From the NCBI RefSeq assembly GCF_003665095.1, contig NZ_RCHV01000002.1, forward strand, positions 2,221,001-2,285,000: a DNA stretch of 64,000 nt. The letters run 5' to 3'. Of this stretch, positions 15,905-24,668 are shown one piece after another (position 1 is the first letter of the stretch; every line of letters begins with the position of its first letter). Below the pieces are notes generated by a model. That model was not told where the DNA came from. It did not search any database and was given only the letters and a program-made list of their open reading frames with translations. A program made the position numbers and the translations under genes. This DNA comes from Streptomyces sp. Z26 (GTDB lineage Bacteria; Actinomycetota; Actinomycetes; Streptomycetales; Streptomycetaceae).

Positions 15905-16707
15905 GGGTCGAGTTCCAGCACGCCCGACACCCCGCCGTACGGGCTGGCCGACCTGCCGCCGAGGTCCGCGTCGTCCGCGATCCGGCCGTCGAAGAAGCTG
16001 ATCACCCGGTCCGCGGCGCTGGCCATCCGCGCGTCGTGGGTGACCATCAGGATGGTCTGGCCGGTGCGGTGGAAGGCCGACAGCAGCCGCAGCACCTCGC
16101 GGGTGCCGGTGCTGTCGAGGCTGCCCGCGGGTTCGTCCGCGAGCAGCAGGCTGGGCTTGTTGACGAGGGCACGGGCGAGGGCGACGCGCTGCTGCTCGCC
16201 GCCGGACAGCTCGTACGGCATGGCCCGTTCCTTGCCCGCCATGCGCAGCCGCTCCAGCAGCTCCGTACGGGAGTCGCGCGCGGCGCGCGGGGAGGCGCCC
16301 GCGAGCAGGGCGGGCAGCTCGATGTTGTCCGCGACGGTCAGGTTCGACACGAGGTTGAAGAACTGGAAGACGACGCCGATGCCGCCGCGCCGCAGCACCG
16401 CCCAACGGGCCTCGCTGAGCCCGTCCACGCGGCGGCCGTCGATCCAGATGCGCCCGCTGTCGGGCCGCTGGAGGCCGCCGAGCAGGTGCAGGAGCGTGGA
16501 CTTCCCGGCGCCGGAGGGGCCGGTCACGGCGACGAACTCGCCGCGTTCCACGCGGAGTCCGACGCCGCGCACCGCCCGTACGGGGGTGCCCTCGCCGTGG
16601 TGGGTCTTCGTCAGCCCCTCGGCGCGGACGATCGCGTCGCCGCCGCCACCGGCCGTACCGCCCGGGTCCGTCCCGCCGGGGGCGGCCGGGGGTTCGTCAG
16701 CGGTCAT
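15901..16707 (-). CDS. MacB/LolD-type ABC transporter ATPase
   Basis: A 268-residue ATPase that powers the FtsX-type permease encoded next to it. Walker A GPSGAGKS is at 63-70, the Q-loop FQF at about 114-116, the signature LSGGEQQR at 167-174, and Walker B LLLADEPAGSLD ends at 198. A Gly/Pro-rich N-terminal extension of about 25 residues precedes the domain, so a later start is possible. The stop overlaps the permease start by four bases, and the PadR gene ends 38 bases before this ATG. The order PadR, ATPase, permease is typical of self-regulated export systems, often induced by the exported compound. Confidence 0.9.
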   Translation of the reverse strand: MTADEPPAAPGGTDPGGTAGGGGDAIVRAEGLTKTHHGEGTPVRAVRGVGLRVERGEFVAVTGPSGAGKSTLLHLLGGLQRPDSGRIWIDGRRVDGLSEARWAVLRRGGIGVVFQFFNLVSNLTVADNIELPALLAGASPRAARDSRTELLERLRMAGKERAMPYELSGGEQQRVALARALVNKPSLLLADEPAGSLDSTGTREVLRLLSAFHRTGQTILMVTHDARMASAADRVISFFDGRIADDADLGGRSASPYGGVSGVLELDP

Positions 16708-16745
16708 GCGCCCTCATTCCGCGGCTCGCGCCCGCTCGTTCCGGC

Positions 16746-17261
16746 TCATTCCAGCTCCTCCTGGCAGCGTTCCAGCCAGTCGAGGTCGGCCTGCAGGTGC
16801 AGTATCGCGCCCTCGATCAGCAGCTGGGAGATCCGGTGGTCCTCCTCGCCCCCGTCGTCGGCCGTGCTGAGGCGCGACAACTGCCGCATGGTGTTGAGGT
16901 ACTGCCGCCGCTGCCGGTTGATCAGCGCGATCCGGTCGGCCATCCCGGTGTGCGAGGCGAGTGCGAGTTTCATGAAGAACTCGTCCCGTACGCGGGGCTC
17001 CTCCGTCGTCTCCTCGAACCACGCGAGTACGGCCTCCCGCCCGGCGTCGGTCAGCACGTAGATGCGCTTGTTGGGCCGGCTGGCCTGCTCGACGTCCTCG
17101 CCCGCGATCAGGCCCGCCTTCTCCAGGCGTCCCAGGGTGACGTAGATCTGGCCGACGTTGGGCTGAGGGTACGCCGTGCCCAGGAGCTTCTCAAGGTGCT
17201 GCTTCAGCTCGTAGCCGTGGGCGGGGCCGCGCGCGAGGAGGGCAAGGAGCGGCAGACGCAA
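16746..17261 (-). CDS. PadR-family transcriptional regulator
   Basis: A 171-residue repressor-type protein. Residues 1-80 form the PadR winged helix: LLALLARGPAHGYELKQHL, then GQIYVTLGRLEKAGLI and a beta wing ending KRIYVLTDAGR. The C-terminal half is helical, as in PadR dimers of the Vir_act_alpha_C type (RQYLNTMRQLSRL and a final coil). It leads a minus-strand unit with an ABC ATPase and permease and probably represses that unit until a ligand binds. The 203-base gap to the divergent sugar-binding protein gene contains an AT-rich island (about 17380-17412, including TATATAT) where operators and both promoters probably sit. Confidence 0.9.
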   Translation of the reverse strand: MRLPLLALLARGPAHGYELKQHLEKLLGTAYPQPNVGQIYVTLGRLEKAGLIAGEDVEQASRPNKRIYVLTDAGREAVLAWFEETTEEPRVRDEFFMKLALASHTGMADRIALINRQRRQYLNTMRQLSRLSTADDGGEEDHRISQLLIEGAILHLQADLDWLERCQEELE

Positions 17262-17464
17262 GCGCGCTCTCCTCCTCCTGTTTCCGGTGGCCGTGGGGGT
17301 GTCCCTCGGCTCGCCGTCGAGCCGGGCGCGAGGCGGCGTGCGGACGCGTCAGCCCGCCCCCCGGCGCCGCTCATCGCGTCTAGTATCGCCCATGCCTAAC
17401 GGGTATATATGAGCCCCAGACACCGGGGCAAGGAACCCTTTGCCGATGCACGAGGAGGCAAAGA

Positions 17465-18727
17465 ATGCGCTGGACGCGGGCTGCCGGACGCGGCCTGCTG
17501 GCCGCCGTCGTGGTCCTGTCCGGATACGCCGGATTCACGCCGCAGCCCGTCGGGGCCGCCGACCGGGGCCCGTTGACGCTGGTCACGGCGGACGACCTGA
17601 CGCAGTACCTGAAGCCGGTGCTGGACGACTGGAACGCGGACCACCCCGACCAGCAGGTCGAGTTGGTCGAACTGCCCGAGTCCGCCGACGAGTCCCGCTC
17701 GCAGCTGATCACCGAGCTGCGGTCGGGCAGCAGCCGCTACGACGTGCTGAACATCGACGTCTCCTGGACGTCCGAGTTCGCCGCGGCAGGCTGGATCTCG
17801 CCCCTCGAACGGGACCGTTTCGCGCTGGACGCGTTCCTGCGGCCGGTGGTGGACACCGGCACGTTCGACCACCGGCTGTACGCCGTCCCGTACGTCACCA
17901 ACGCCGGGCTCCTCTACTACCGCAAGGACGTGCTCGACCGCGAGCACGAACGCCCCCCGCGCACCTGGGACGAACTGGCCCGGCTCGCCCGTACGGTCGC
18001 CCCCCGGCACGGACTCGACGGCTACGCCGGGCAGTTCCTGCCGTACGAGGGGCTGACCGCGAACGTCACCGAGGCCGTGCTGTCGTCCGGCGGCTCGCTC
18101 CTCGCGGACGAGGGCGCGCGGGTCACCGTGGACGGGCACGCGCGCCAGGCGCTGGAGTTCCTCGCGCGGGGCGTACGGGAGGGCTGGATTCCGCGGGCGG
18201 CGCTGGACTACAAGGAGGAGGAGTCCCGGAAGGCGTTCCAGGACGGGAAGCTGCTGTTCCTGCGGAACTGGCCGTACGTGCACGCGCTCGCGGGCGGCGC
18301 CGGGTCGCGGGTGGCGGACCGGTTCGGGACCGTGCCGCTGCCGGGGCCGCACGGGCCGGGCACAAGCGTGCTCGGCGGCTCGAACCTGGCGGTCAACTCC
18401 CGGTCCCGGCACCGGGAGTCGGCCGCGAAGCTGATCGCGTACCTGACCAGCGAGAAGGTGCAGCGACGCGTGCTCACGGAGGGCGGGTTGCCGCCCGTAC
18501 GCGCAGACCTCTATACCGATCCGGCCCTCGTGCGGGACCATCCCTATCTGCCGACCCTTCGGCAGAGCGTCCTGAGCGCGGCGCCGCGGACCAAAAGTCC
18601 GCGCTACGACCAGGTGACACTCGCCGTACAGGCGGTCACCGACGACGTGCTGGCGCTCCGGCAGACACCGGGGCAGGCCGTCGACCGGCTGCGGCGTGAG
18701 CTGGAGGAGATCGCCCGCCGGGGCTGA
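17465..18727 (+). CDS. Extracellular sugar-binding protein, family 1, with altered lipobox
   Basis: A 420-residue substrate-binding protein of the maltose/trehalose type: LTLVTADDLTQYLKPVLDDWNADHP, then RYDVLNIDVSWTSEFAAAGWISPL and FLRNWPYVHAL, all family hallmarks. It would deliver a sugar to an ABC importer. A Sec signal peptide is present, but where a lipoprotein would have Leu-Ser-Gly-Cys it has Leu-Ser-Gly-Tyr (18-21); TAC differs from TGC by one base. It may therefore be released rather than lipid-anchored. GAGGAGG lies six bases before the ATG. No permease follows directly; the next genes are the alpha-glucoside set. It is divergent from the PadR operon. Confidence 0.85.
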   Translation: MRWTRAAGRGLLAAVVVLSGYAGFTPQPVGAADRGPLTLVTADDLTQYLKPVLDDWNADHPDQQVELVELPESADESRSQLITELRSGSSRYDVLNIDVSWTSEFAAAGWISPLERDRFALDAFLRPVVDTGTFDHRLYAVPYVTNAGLLYYRKDVLDREHERPPRTWDELARLARTVAPRHGLDGYAGQFLPYEGLTANVTEAVLSSGGSLLADEGARVTVDGHARQALEFLARGVREGWIPRAALDYKEEESRKAFQDGKLLFLRNWPYVHALAGGAGSRVADRFGTVPLPGPHGPGTSVLGGSNLAVNSRSRHRESAAKLIAYLTSEKVQRRVLTEGGLPPVRADLYTDPALVRDHPYLPTLRQSVLSAAPRTKSPRYDQVTLAVQAVTDDVLALRQTPGQAVDRLRRELEEIARRG

Positions 18728-18801
18728 TCCGGGCACGGGGCAGGGGCGTACGGCGGCGGGTGGACGGGCCCGTGGGGTGCGACGGCGAGCGGCCTACTTA
18801 T

Positions 18802-18815
18802 CAGTTAGGTAACTG
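18802..18815. promoter_or_regulatory. Inverted repeat, candidate operator
   Basis: A perfect palindrome CAGTTA-GG-TAACTG in the AT-richer gap before the GH13 gene. Its half GTTAGGTA returns in reverse orientation as TACCTAAC at 18893-18900, about 95 bases downstream, where the promoter seems to be. Two such sites would suit a repressor that loops or covers the promoter. The regulator is unknown. Confidence 0.45.
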
Positions 18816-18871
18816 CGGGGCAGTCAACGTCGGTCATTTAGGGGCATTACCTGAGGTGGCCTGTACCGCCG

Positions 18872-18900
18872 TTGACACGTGCTGGTCATCTCTACCTAAC
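18872..18900 (+). promoter_or_regulatory. Possible promoter for the alpha-glucosidase gene
   Basis: TTGACA (18872-18877) is a consensus -35 box. The downstream TACCTAAC region could hold a weak -10, but the spacing of any good hexamer is not ideal (15 or 18-19 bases). It lies just before the GH13 start, so a very short leader would result. Confidence 0.35.
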
Positions 18901-18920
18901 ATGCATGCACTCGACGGCGA

Positions 18921-20639
18921 GTGATGGCCGTCACCCCTGCGCTCCTCCGACGAACAGGTCAGCGAACGATGTTGACAACCCCGGCCGGTGACGGCCTCCA
19001 CCGCCCTGCCCCCGACGGCTGGTGGCGGGACGCGGTGATCTACCAGGTGTACGTCCGCAGCTTCCTGGACAGCACCGGCGACGGGATCGGCGACCTGGCG
19101 GGCGTCAGAGCCGGCCTGCCGTACCTCCGCAAGCTCGGCGTCGACGGCATCTGGCTCAGCCCGTTCTACCCCTCCCCGCAGCACGACCACGGCTACGACG
19201 TCGCCGACTACCGCGACGTCGACCCGGTCTACGGGGACCTGGCCGAGTTCGACCGGCTGGTGGCCGACGCGCGACGGCTCGGCCTGAAGGTCCTGCTCGA
19301 CATCGTGCCCAACCACTGCTCCAGCGACCACGCCTGGTTCCAGACGGCGCTCGCGAGCGAACCCGGCAGCGACGCCCGCGCCCGGTTCCACTTCCAGCCC
19401 GGCCGGGGCCCGGACGGCGACGAGCCGCCGAACAACTGGCACGCCATGTTCGGCGGTCCGGCCTGGAGCCGGGTCACCGAGGCGGACGGCACGCCCGGCG
19501 AGTGGTACCTGCACCTCTTCACCCCCGAGCAGCCCGACCTCAACTGGCGGGACCCGCGCGTCGCCGCCGACTTCGACGACACCCTCCGCTTCTGGCTGGA
19601 CCGCGGCATCGACGGCTTCCGCGTCGACGTCGCCGCGGGCCTGTTCAAGAACCCGGAGCTGCCCGACTCGCCGGACCCGCGCGCCGACGAACGCTCCCGC
19701 GACTCGGTCAACCAGCTCGCCTGGAACCAGCCCGAGGTGCACGACGTGTGGCGCCGCTGGCGCGCTCTGTGCGAGGAGTACACCGCCAAGGACGGCTGCG
19801 ACCGGCTGCTCGTCGGCGAGGTCTCGGTGCCCACCCCGCAGGAGCACGCCCGCTACATCCGCCCCGACGAACTGCACCAGGCGTTCTTCTTCGACCTGCT
19901 GAGCGCGCCCTGGCGGGCCGACGCCTTCCGCAAGTCGATCGGTGACGCGATGTACGACATCGTCGGTACGGGCTCCACCACCACCTGGGTGCTCAACAAC
20001 CACGACCAGGTGCGGTCCGTGACCCGCTACGCGGGCGAACCGGGCCTGGAGAGCAGCGGGTTGGGCTCCGAGCGCGCCCGCGCGGCGGCCCTGCTGATGC
20101 TCGCGCTGCCCGGTGCCGCGTACGTCTACCAGGGCGAGGAACTCGGCCTGCCCGAGGTCGTGGACCTGCCCGACGAGCTGCTCACCGACCCCATCTTCCG
20201 CCGCACCGGCAGCCGTAGCCGGGTCCGCGACGGGTGCCGGGTGCCGCTGCCCTGGTCCGGCCCGGTGTCGCCGTTCGGCTTCACCTCCGGGGTCGAGGGC
20301 GCGCAGCCGTGGCTGCCGCAGCCCGAGTGGTTCGCGGAGCACTCCACGGACCGCGCCGTGGCGGACCCCGGCTCGTTCTGGCACCTCTACCGCGAGGCGC
20401 TGCAACTGCGCCGCAGCATGCCGCAGCTCGGCAGCGGCGACATGCGGTGGCTGGACTCGCCGCCGGACGTGCTCGCGTTCGTCCGCGGTGACGGGCTGGT
20501 CTGCGCCGTCAACTTCGGTACGTCCCCCGTGGAAGCGCCCGTTCCGGGCACACTGCTGCTGGCCAGCGGGCCGTGCGAGGGGCCGGTCCTGCCGGGCTCC
20601 ACCGCGGCGTGGTGGATCACCGACCACGTCACCGCCTGA
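18921..20639 (+). CDS. aglA: GH13 alpha-glucosidase (AglA / oligo-1,6-glucosidase type)
   Basis: A 572-residue intracellular glycoside hydrolase that should release glucose from imported maltose, isomaltose or related alpha-glucosides. The TIM-barrel motifs are complete: DIVPNH (127-132), GFRVDVA with nucleophile Asp236, LLVGEVS with acid/base Glu300, and NNHD with Asp362. There is no signal peptide. The start is uncertain: GTG (18921) or the next codon ATG, or ATG 18969, which lies nearer the conserved WWRDAVIYQVYVRSF. The gene precedes a binding-protein/permease set, so uptake and hydrolysis are paired, although a strong hairpin after this gene suggests separate or attenuated transcription. 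Trehalose synthase is less likely given the length. The gene symbol is by analogy with agl operons. Confidence 0.85.
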   Translation: MMAVTPALLRRTGQRTMLTTPAGDGLHRPAPDGWWRDAVIYQVYVRSFLDSTGDGIGDLAGVRAGLPYLRKLGVDGIWLSPFYPSPQHDHGYDVADYRDVDPVYGDLAEFDRLVADARRLGLKVLLDIVPNHCSSDHAWFQTALASEPGSDARARFHFQPGRGPDGDEPPNNWHAMFGGPAWSRVTEADGTPGEWYLHLFTPEQPDLNWRDPRVAADFDDTLRFWLDRGIDGFRVDVAAGLFKNPELPDSPDPRADERSRDSVNQLAWNQPEVHDVWRRWRALCEEYTAKDGCDRLLVGEVSVPTPQEHARYIRPDELHQAFFFDLLSAPWRADAFRKSIGDAMYDIVGTGSTTTWVLNNHDQVRSVTRYAGEPGLESSGLGSERARAAALLMLALPGAAYVYQGEELGLPEVVDLPDELLTDPIFRRTGSRSRVRDGCRVPLPWSGPVSPFGFTSGVEGAQPWLPQPEWFAEHSTDRAVADPGSFWHLYREALQLRRSMPQLGSGDMRWLDSPPDVLAFVRGDGLVCAVNFGTSPVEAPVPGTLLLASGPCEGPVLPGSTAAWWITDHVTA

Positions 20640-20648
20640 GGCCGGGCA

Positions 20649-20677
20649 CCCGCGGCGGGCTCCCCACCCGCCGCGGG
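20649..20677 (+). terminator. Hairpin after the GH13 gene
   Basis: CCCGCGGCGGG (20649-20659) and CCCGCCGCGGG (20667-20677) form a perfect 11-bp stem with a 7-base loop, starting ten bases after the stop codon. It separates the glucosidase from the transport genes. Confidence 0.75.
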
Positions 20678-20831
20678 CCGACCGCACCACCGCTCCACCC
20701 GGCGCCGCCGCTCGACCCGCTCACCTCGGCGCCGTTCCCCCGCGGCACCCGCCGCACCCGCCGCACCCCGTCCCCGTTCCGGAGCCTCCCCGGCTCCACC
20801 GAAGCATTCGACCGACCTGGAAGGAATGTCC

Positions 20832-22247
20832 GTGAAACGACGCGAAGCACCACCCGGCAGGACGGCGGCGCCACCGACGGCCGTACGTCCCGCCGCGTAC
20901 CGGAGGACGCGCACCGGCGTGCGTACCGCCACCGCCGTCGCCGCCGCGCTCGCCCTGTCGCTGACCTCGGCGTGCAGCGGGGACGGCGGGGACGACGACG
21001 GCGGTGCGAGCGAGAAGCGCACGGTGAGACTGCCGAACCTCAAGGGCGAGAAGATCCAGGTGGCCGCCGTCTGGACCGGGCCCGAGGAGGAGAACTTCCG
21101 CAAGGTCCTCGACGAGTTCGAGAAGCGCACCGGCGCGACCGTCGAGTTCGTGCCGACCGGCGACAACGTCGCCACGTTCCTCGGCTCGAAGATCGGCGGC
21201 GGCGCCCCGCCGGACGTCGCGATGCTGCCGCAGGTCGGCGTGCTGCGGCAGTTCGCGGAGAAGAAGTGGCTGAAGCCGCTCGACGACGCCACGACGCAGC
21301 AGCTGAACAAGAACTTCTCCAAGGGCTGGCAGGACCTCGGCTCCCACGAGGGCGAGCAGTACGGCGTCTACTTCAAGGCCGCCAACAAGTCGCTGATGTG
21401 GTACAACACGGCGGCGTACGCGGCCGCGGGCGTCGGTGAGCCGAAGAACTGGGACACGTACCTCGAAGACCTCATGACGATCTCCGACTCCGGCGTCAAG
21501 CCGGTGTCGGTCGGCGGCGCGGACGGCTGGACGCTCACCGACTGGTTCGAGAACGTCTACCTCTCGCAGGCGGGTCCCGAGAAGTACGACCAGTTGGCCG
21601 CGCACGAGATCAAGTGGACCGACCCGTCCGTGAAGAAGGCGCTCACGACGCTCGGCCAGCTGTTCGGCGACGACCTGCTGCTGTCCGGCGGGAACGAGGG
21701 CGCGCTCCAGACGCCGTTCCCCGAGTCGGTCACCAAGACGTTCACCGACTTCGACGCGCCCGAGGCGGCCGTCGTCTTCGAGGCCGACTTCGTCGGCGTC
21801 AACGTGCAGAACGACACCAAGGCGGAGATCGGCGAGGACGTGAAGGTCTTCCCGTTCCCCCGCGTCGGCGCCAAGGAGCCGGTCGTGACCGGCGGCGACG
21901 TGGCCGTGGGGCTGAAGGACAGCAAGGCCGCGAAGGCCATGCTGACCTTCCTCGCCTCGACGGACGCGGCGGGCGTGATGGCGGAGCAGGGCGGCTTCAT
22001 CTCGCCCAACAAGGCGCTGGACAGGGCGGCCTACCCGAACGACGTGCAGCGCGAGATCGCCAAGGCGCTCACCGACGCGGGTGACGACTTCCGCTTCGAC
22101 ATGTCCGACCAGGCCCCCGCCGCGTTCGGCGGCACCAAGGGCGCGGGCGAGTGGAAGGCGCTCCAGGACTTCCTGAAGAACCCCGACGACGTGGCGGGCG
22201 CCCAGAAGGCCCTGGAAGCTTCCGCCGCCAAGGCATTCGAGAACTGA
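20832..22247 (+). CDS. aglE: Alpha-glucoside ABC transporter binding lipoprotein (AglE type)
   Basis: A 471-residue solute-binding lipoprotein. The basic N-terminus, hydrophobic core and lipobox Thr-Ser-Ala-Cys put the lipidated Cys at about 48, followed by a Gly/Asp-rich tether. Family 1 features follow: VAAVWTGPEEENFRKVLDEF, PPDVAMLPQVGVLRQFAEKKWL, and AMLTFLASTDAAGVMAEQGG near the end. The start is set by the ribosome site: GGAAGG at 20819-20824 is only one base from the in-frame ATG at 20826 but seven bases from GTG at 20832, so GTG is preferred. It leads the operon with two permeases; the ATPase is not here and is probably the shared MsiK-type protein used by Streptomyces sugar importers. 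Confidence 0.88.
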   Translation: MKRREAPPGRTAAPPTAVRPAAYRRTRTGVRTATAVAAALALSLTSACSGDGGDDDGGASEKRTVRLPNLKGEKIQVAAVWTGPEEENFRKVLDEFEKRTGATVEFVPTGDNVATFLGSKIGGGAPPDVAMLPQVGVLRQFAEKKWLKPLDDATTQQLNKNFSKGWQDLGSHEGEQYGVYFKAANKSLMWYNTAAYAAAGVGEPKNWDTYLEDLMTISDSGVKPVSVGGADGWTLTDWFENVYLSQAGPEKYDQLAAHEIKWTDPSVKKALTTLGQLFGDDLLLSGGNEGALQTPFPESVTKTFTDFDAPEAAVVFEADFVGVNVQNDTKAEIGEDVKVFPFPRVGAKEPVVTGGDVAVGLKDSKAAKAMLTFLASTDAAGVMAEQGGFISPNKALDRAAYPNDVQREIAKALTDAGDDFRFDMSDQAPAAFGGTKGAGEWKALQDFLKNPDDVAGAQKALEASAAKAFEN

Positions 22248-22264
22248 GGCGGAGGCGGACCAAC

Positions 22265-23656
22265 ATGTCGTCGCACATCACCGCGGACGGCCCGGGAACC
22301 CCCGTCGCAGACGGACCCGGCGGACGCGGCACACCCAAGAACCCCGCACCGGACGGCCGGGGCGGCGCCAAGCCGTCGTCGGGCCGTACGGGGCCGTGGA
22401 TCGCGGCGGGCTTCCTGCTGCCCTCGCTGCTGCTGCTCGGGGCGCTGGTCGTCTACCCGATCGTCTACTCCGCGTACCGCAGCTTCTTCGACGCGTCGGG
22501 CTCCGGCTTCGTCGGGTTCGACAACTACGCCGACGTGTTCTCCGGCGACGGTCTGACCGCCGTCAAGAACACGCTGGTGTGGGTCATCGTGGCGCCGTCC
22601 GTCGCCACCGCGTTCGGCCTGCTCTTCGCGGTGCTGACCGAACGGGTGCGCTGGGGCACGGCGTTCAAGATGGTCGTCTTCATGCCGATGGCGATCTCCA
22701 TGCTGGCGGCGGGCATCATCTTCGGCCTCGTCTACCAGCAGGACCCCGACCGCGGCGTCGCCAACGCCGTGTGGACCGGCGTCCACGACACGTTCACCGA
22801 CGACTCGGTGTTCCCCGGCGCCCGGCCGCGTCCCGACGCGGGCCTGGAGAAGCAGGGCGGCGCGTTCACCACCGAGGCGCCGGTGGAGGCCGGTTCGCCC
22901 GCGGGGCTGCCGCTCGTCGGCATCCCCCCGGCCGACGTCGGTGACGCCGGTACGGCGAAGGAGGCCGACAAGGGCTCCGGCGGCGAGGTCACCGGCGTGG
23001 TCTGGAACGACTTCACCAAGGGCGGTGGCGGCCGGGAGGGCGTCATCGACCCGGGCGAGAAGGCCCTGCCCGGGGTGAAGGTCGAGGCCGTCAAGGACGG
23101 GAAGGTCGTCGCGTCCGCCAAGACGTCGGGCGACGGCACGTACTCCCTGCCGAAGGAGGCGGCGGGCGCCCAACTGCGGCTCCCCGCCTCGAACTTCGCC
23201 GAGCCGTACAACGGCGTGGACTGGCTCGGCCCGTCCCTGGTGACCCCGGCGATCATCGCCTCGTACATCTGGATGTGGGCCGGTTTCGCCATGGTCCTGA
23301 TCGCGGCGGGCCTGGCCGGTATCCCGCGTGAGCTGCTGGAGGCCGCCCGGATGGACGGCGCCAACGAGTGGCAGGTCTTCCGCAAGGTGACGGTGCCGCT
23401 GCTGGCCCCGATCCTCGGCGTGGTCGTCGTCACGCTCATGATCAACGTCCTGAAGATCTTCGACCTCGTCTACATCATCGCGCCCAGCGCCACCCAGTCC
23501 GACGCGAACGTGCTCGCGCTGGAGCTGTACCTGTCGTCCTTCGGCGGCGGCGGCAACCAGGGCTACGGCAGCGCCATCTCGGTCGTCCTGCTGCTCCTGG
23601 TGGTGCCGATGATGATCGTCAACATCCGCCGTCTGCGGAAGGAGAACAGCCGATGA
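22265..23656 (+). CDS. aglF: MalF/AglF-type sugar permease with Ig-like extracellular insertion
   Basis: A 463-residue inner-membrane subunit of the sugar importer. After a 40-residue Gly/Pro-rich cytoplasmic start, TM helices begin at WIAAGFLLPSLLLLGALVV. The EAA loop that docks the ATPase is RELLEAARMDGANEWQVF (about 356-373). Between the helix ending GIIFGLVY and VDWLGPSLVTPAI lies a 150-residue extracellular insertion. Its second half (about 242-310: TGVVWNDF, GVIDPGEKALPGVKVEAV, TSGDGTYSLP) resembles SdrD-B or carboxypeptidase-regulatory beta sandwiches. E. coli MalF has an unrelated-looking large loop at the same place, so a role in binding-protein docking is likely. The ATG at 22265 follows GGCGGAGGCGG. 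The stop overlaps the next gene by four bases. Confidence 0.88.
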   Translation: MSSHITADGPGTPVADGPGGRGTPKNPAPDGRGGAKPSSGRTGPWIAAGFLLPSLLLLGALVVYPIVYSAYRSFFDASGSGFVGFDNYADVFSGDGLTAVKNTLVWVIVAPSVATAFGLLFAVLTERVRWGTAFKMVVFMPMAISMLAAGIIFGLVYQQDPDRGVANAVWTGVHDTFTDDSVFPGARPRPDAGLEKQGGAFTTEAPVEAGSPAGLPLVGIPPADVGDAGTAKEADKGSGGEVTGVVWNDFTKGGGGREGVIDPGEKALPGVKVEAVKDGKVVASAKTSGDGTYSLPKEAAGAQLRLPASNFAEPYNGVDWLGPSLVTPAIIASYIWMWAGFAMVLIAAGLAGIPRELLEAARMDGANEWQVFRKVTVPLLAPILGVVVVTLMINVLKIFDLVYIIAPSATQSDANVLALELYLSSFGGGGNQGYGSAISVVLLLLVVPMMIVNIRRLRKENSR

Positions 23657-24594
23657 GCACCGTGCCCCCCGCGTCGTCGAAGGCCGCGGCAGCGGACCCT
23701 TCCGCGGCGCCGACGGCCACCGCACCGGGGTCGGGACGGCCCCGCCCGTCGCTGGCCTCCCGCCTCACCTCGCTGACCGGCGGCGCCGCGACGCAGTTCG
23801 TCCTCGTGCTGATCGCGCTGTTCTGGCTGCTGCCGACGGCCGGTCTGCTCGGCTCCTCGTTCCGCGAGTCGTCGGACATCGCGACCTCCGGCTGGTGGCA
23901 GGTCTTCACCGACCCGGGCCAGATGACGCTGGGCAACTACGACACGTTGCTCGGCAACGAGGCCATCACCGACTCGCTGCTGGTCACGGCGATGATCACG
24001 ATTCCTACGACCGTGCTGGTCGTCATCCTGGCGGCGCTGGCCGGATACGCCTTCGCCTGCCTGGACTTCCCCGGCAAGGACTGGTGGTTCCTGCTGGTCG
24101 TCGGGCTGCTCGTGGTGCCCGTACAGGTGGCGCTGCTGCCGGTGTCGAAGCTGTTCAACACCCTCGGGCTGTTCGAGACGACACCGGGCGTGGTCCTCTT
24201 CCACACCGCCTTCGGACTGCCGTTCGCGGTGTTCCTGCTGCGGAACTTCTTCGCGGAGATCCCGCGCGAGCTGCTGGAGGCGGCGCGGCTGGACGGCGCG
24301 GGCGAGATCCGGCTGTTCACCCGGGTCGTGCTGCCGCTGGGCGGCCCGGCGATCGCCTCGCTCTGCATCTTCCAGTTCCTGTGGGTGTGGAACGACATGC
24401 TGGTCGCGCTGATCTTCGCGGACGCCGGTTCGCCGCCGATCACCGTGGCGCTCCAGCAGCAGGTGCGGCAGTTCGGGAACAACATCGACGTGCTGGCGCC
24501 CGGCGCCTTCGTGTCGATGATCGTGCCGCTCGCGGTGTTCTTCGCCTTCCAGAAGCAGTTCGTGTCCGGCGTGATGGCGGGCGCGGTGAAGTAG
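23653..24594 (+). CDS. aglG: MalG/AglG-type sugar permease
   Basis: The second membrane subunit of the importer, 313 residues with about six TM helices starting at FVLVLIALFWLLPTAGLL. The EAA loop is RELLEAARLDGAGEIRLFTRVVLP, followed by a final helix and QFVSGVMAGAVK, a typical MalG ending. Its ATG overlaps the stop of the AglF-type gene (ATGA), so the two are made in equal amounts. A 30-residue Ala/Pro-rich N-terminus precedes the first helix. No ATPase gene follows; the next gene is an unrelated membrane protein 74 bases away. Confidence 0.9.
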   Translation: MSTVPPASSKAAAADPSAAPTATAPGSGRPRPSLASRLTSLTGGAATQFVLVLIALFWLLPTAGLLGSSFRESSDIATSGWWQVFTDPGQMTLGNYDTLLGNEAITDSLLVTAMITIPTTVLVVILAALAGYAFACLDFPGKDWWFLLVVGLLVVPVQVALLPVSKLFNTLGLFETTPGVVLFHTAFGLPFAVFLLRNFFAEIPRELLEAARLDGAGEIRLFTRVVLPLGGPAIASLCIFQFLWVWNDMLVALIFADAGSPPITVALQQQVRQFGNNIDVLAPGAFVSMIVPLAVFFAFQKQFVSGVMAGAVK

Positions 24595-24668
24595 CCGCCG
24601 CGGGGCGCGCGGTGACCCCGGCGGGCGAGGCACAGTAACCTGCCCCGCTGTGGCGAGTTGGGCCGGAC

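Noticed and set aside
18723..24594. A complete self-contained sugar import operon with its own ATPase and LacI regulator
   Set aside because: Neither an ATPase gene nor a LacI-type gene is present; the transporter must borrow an ATPase encoded elsewhere.
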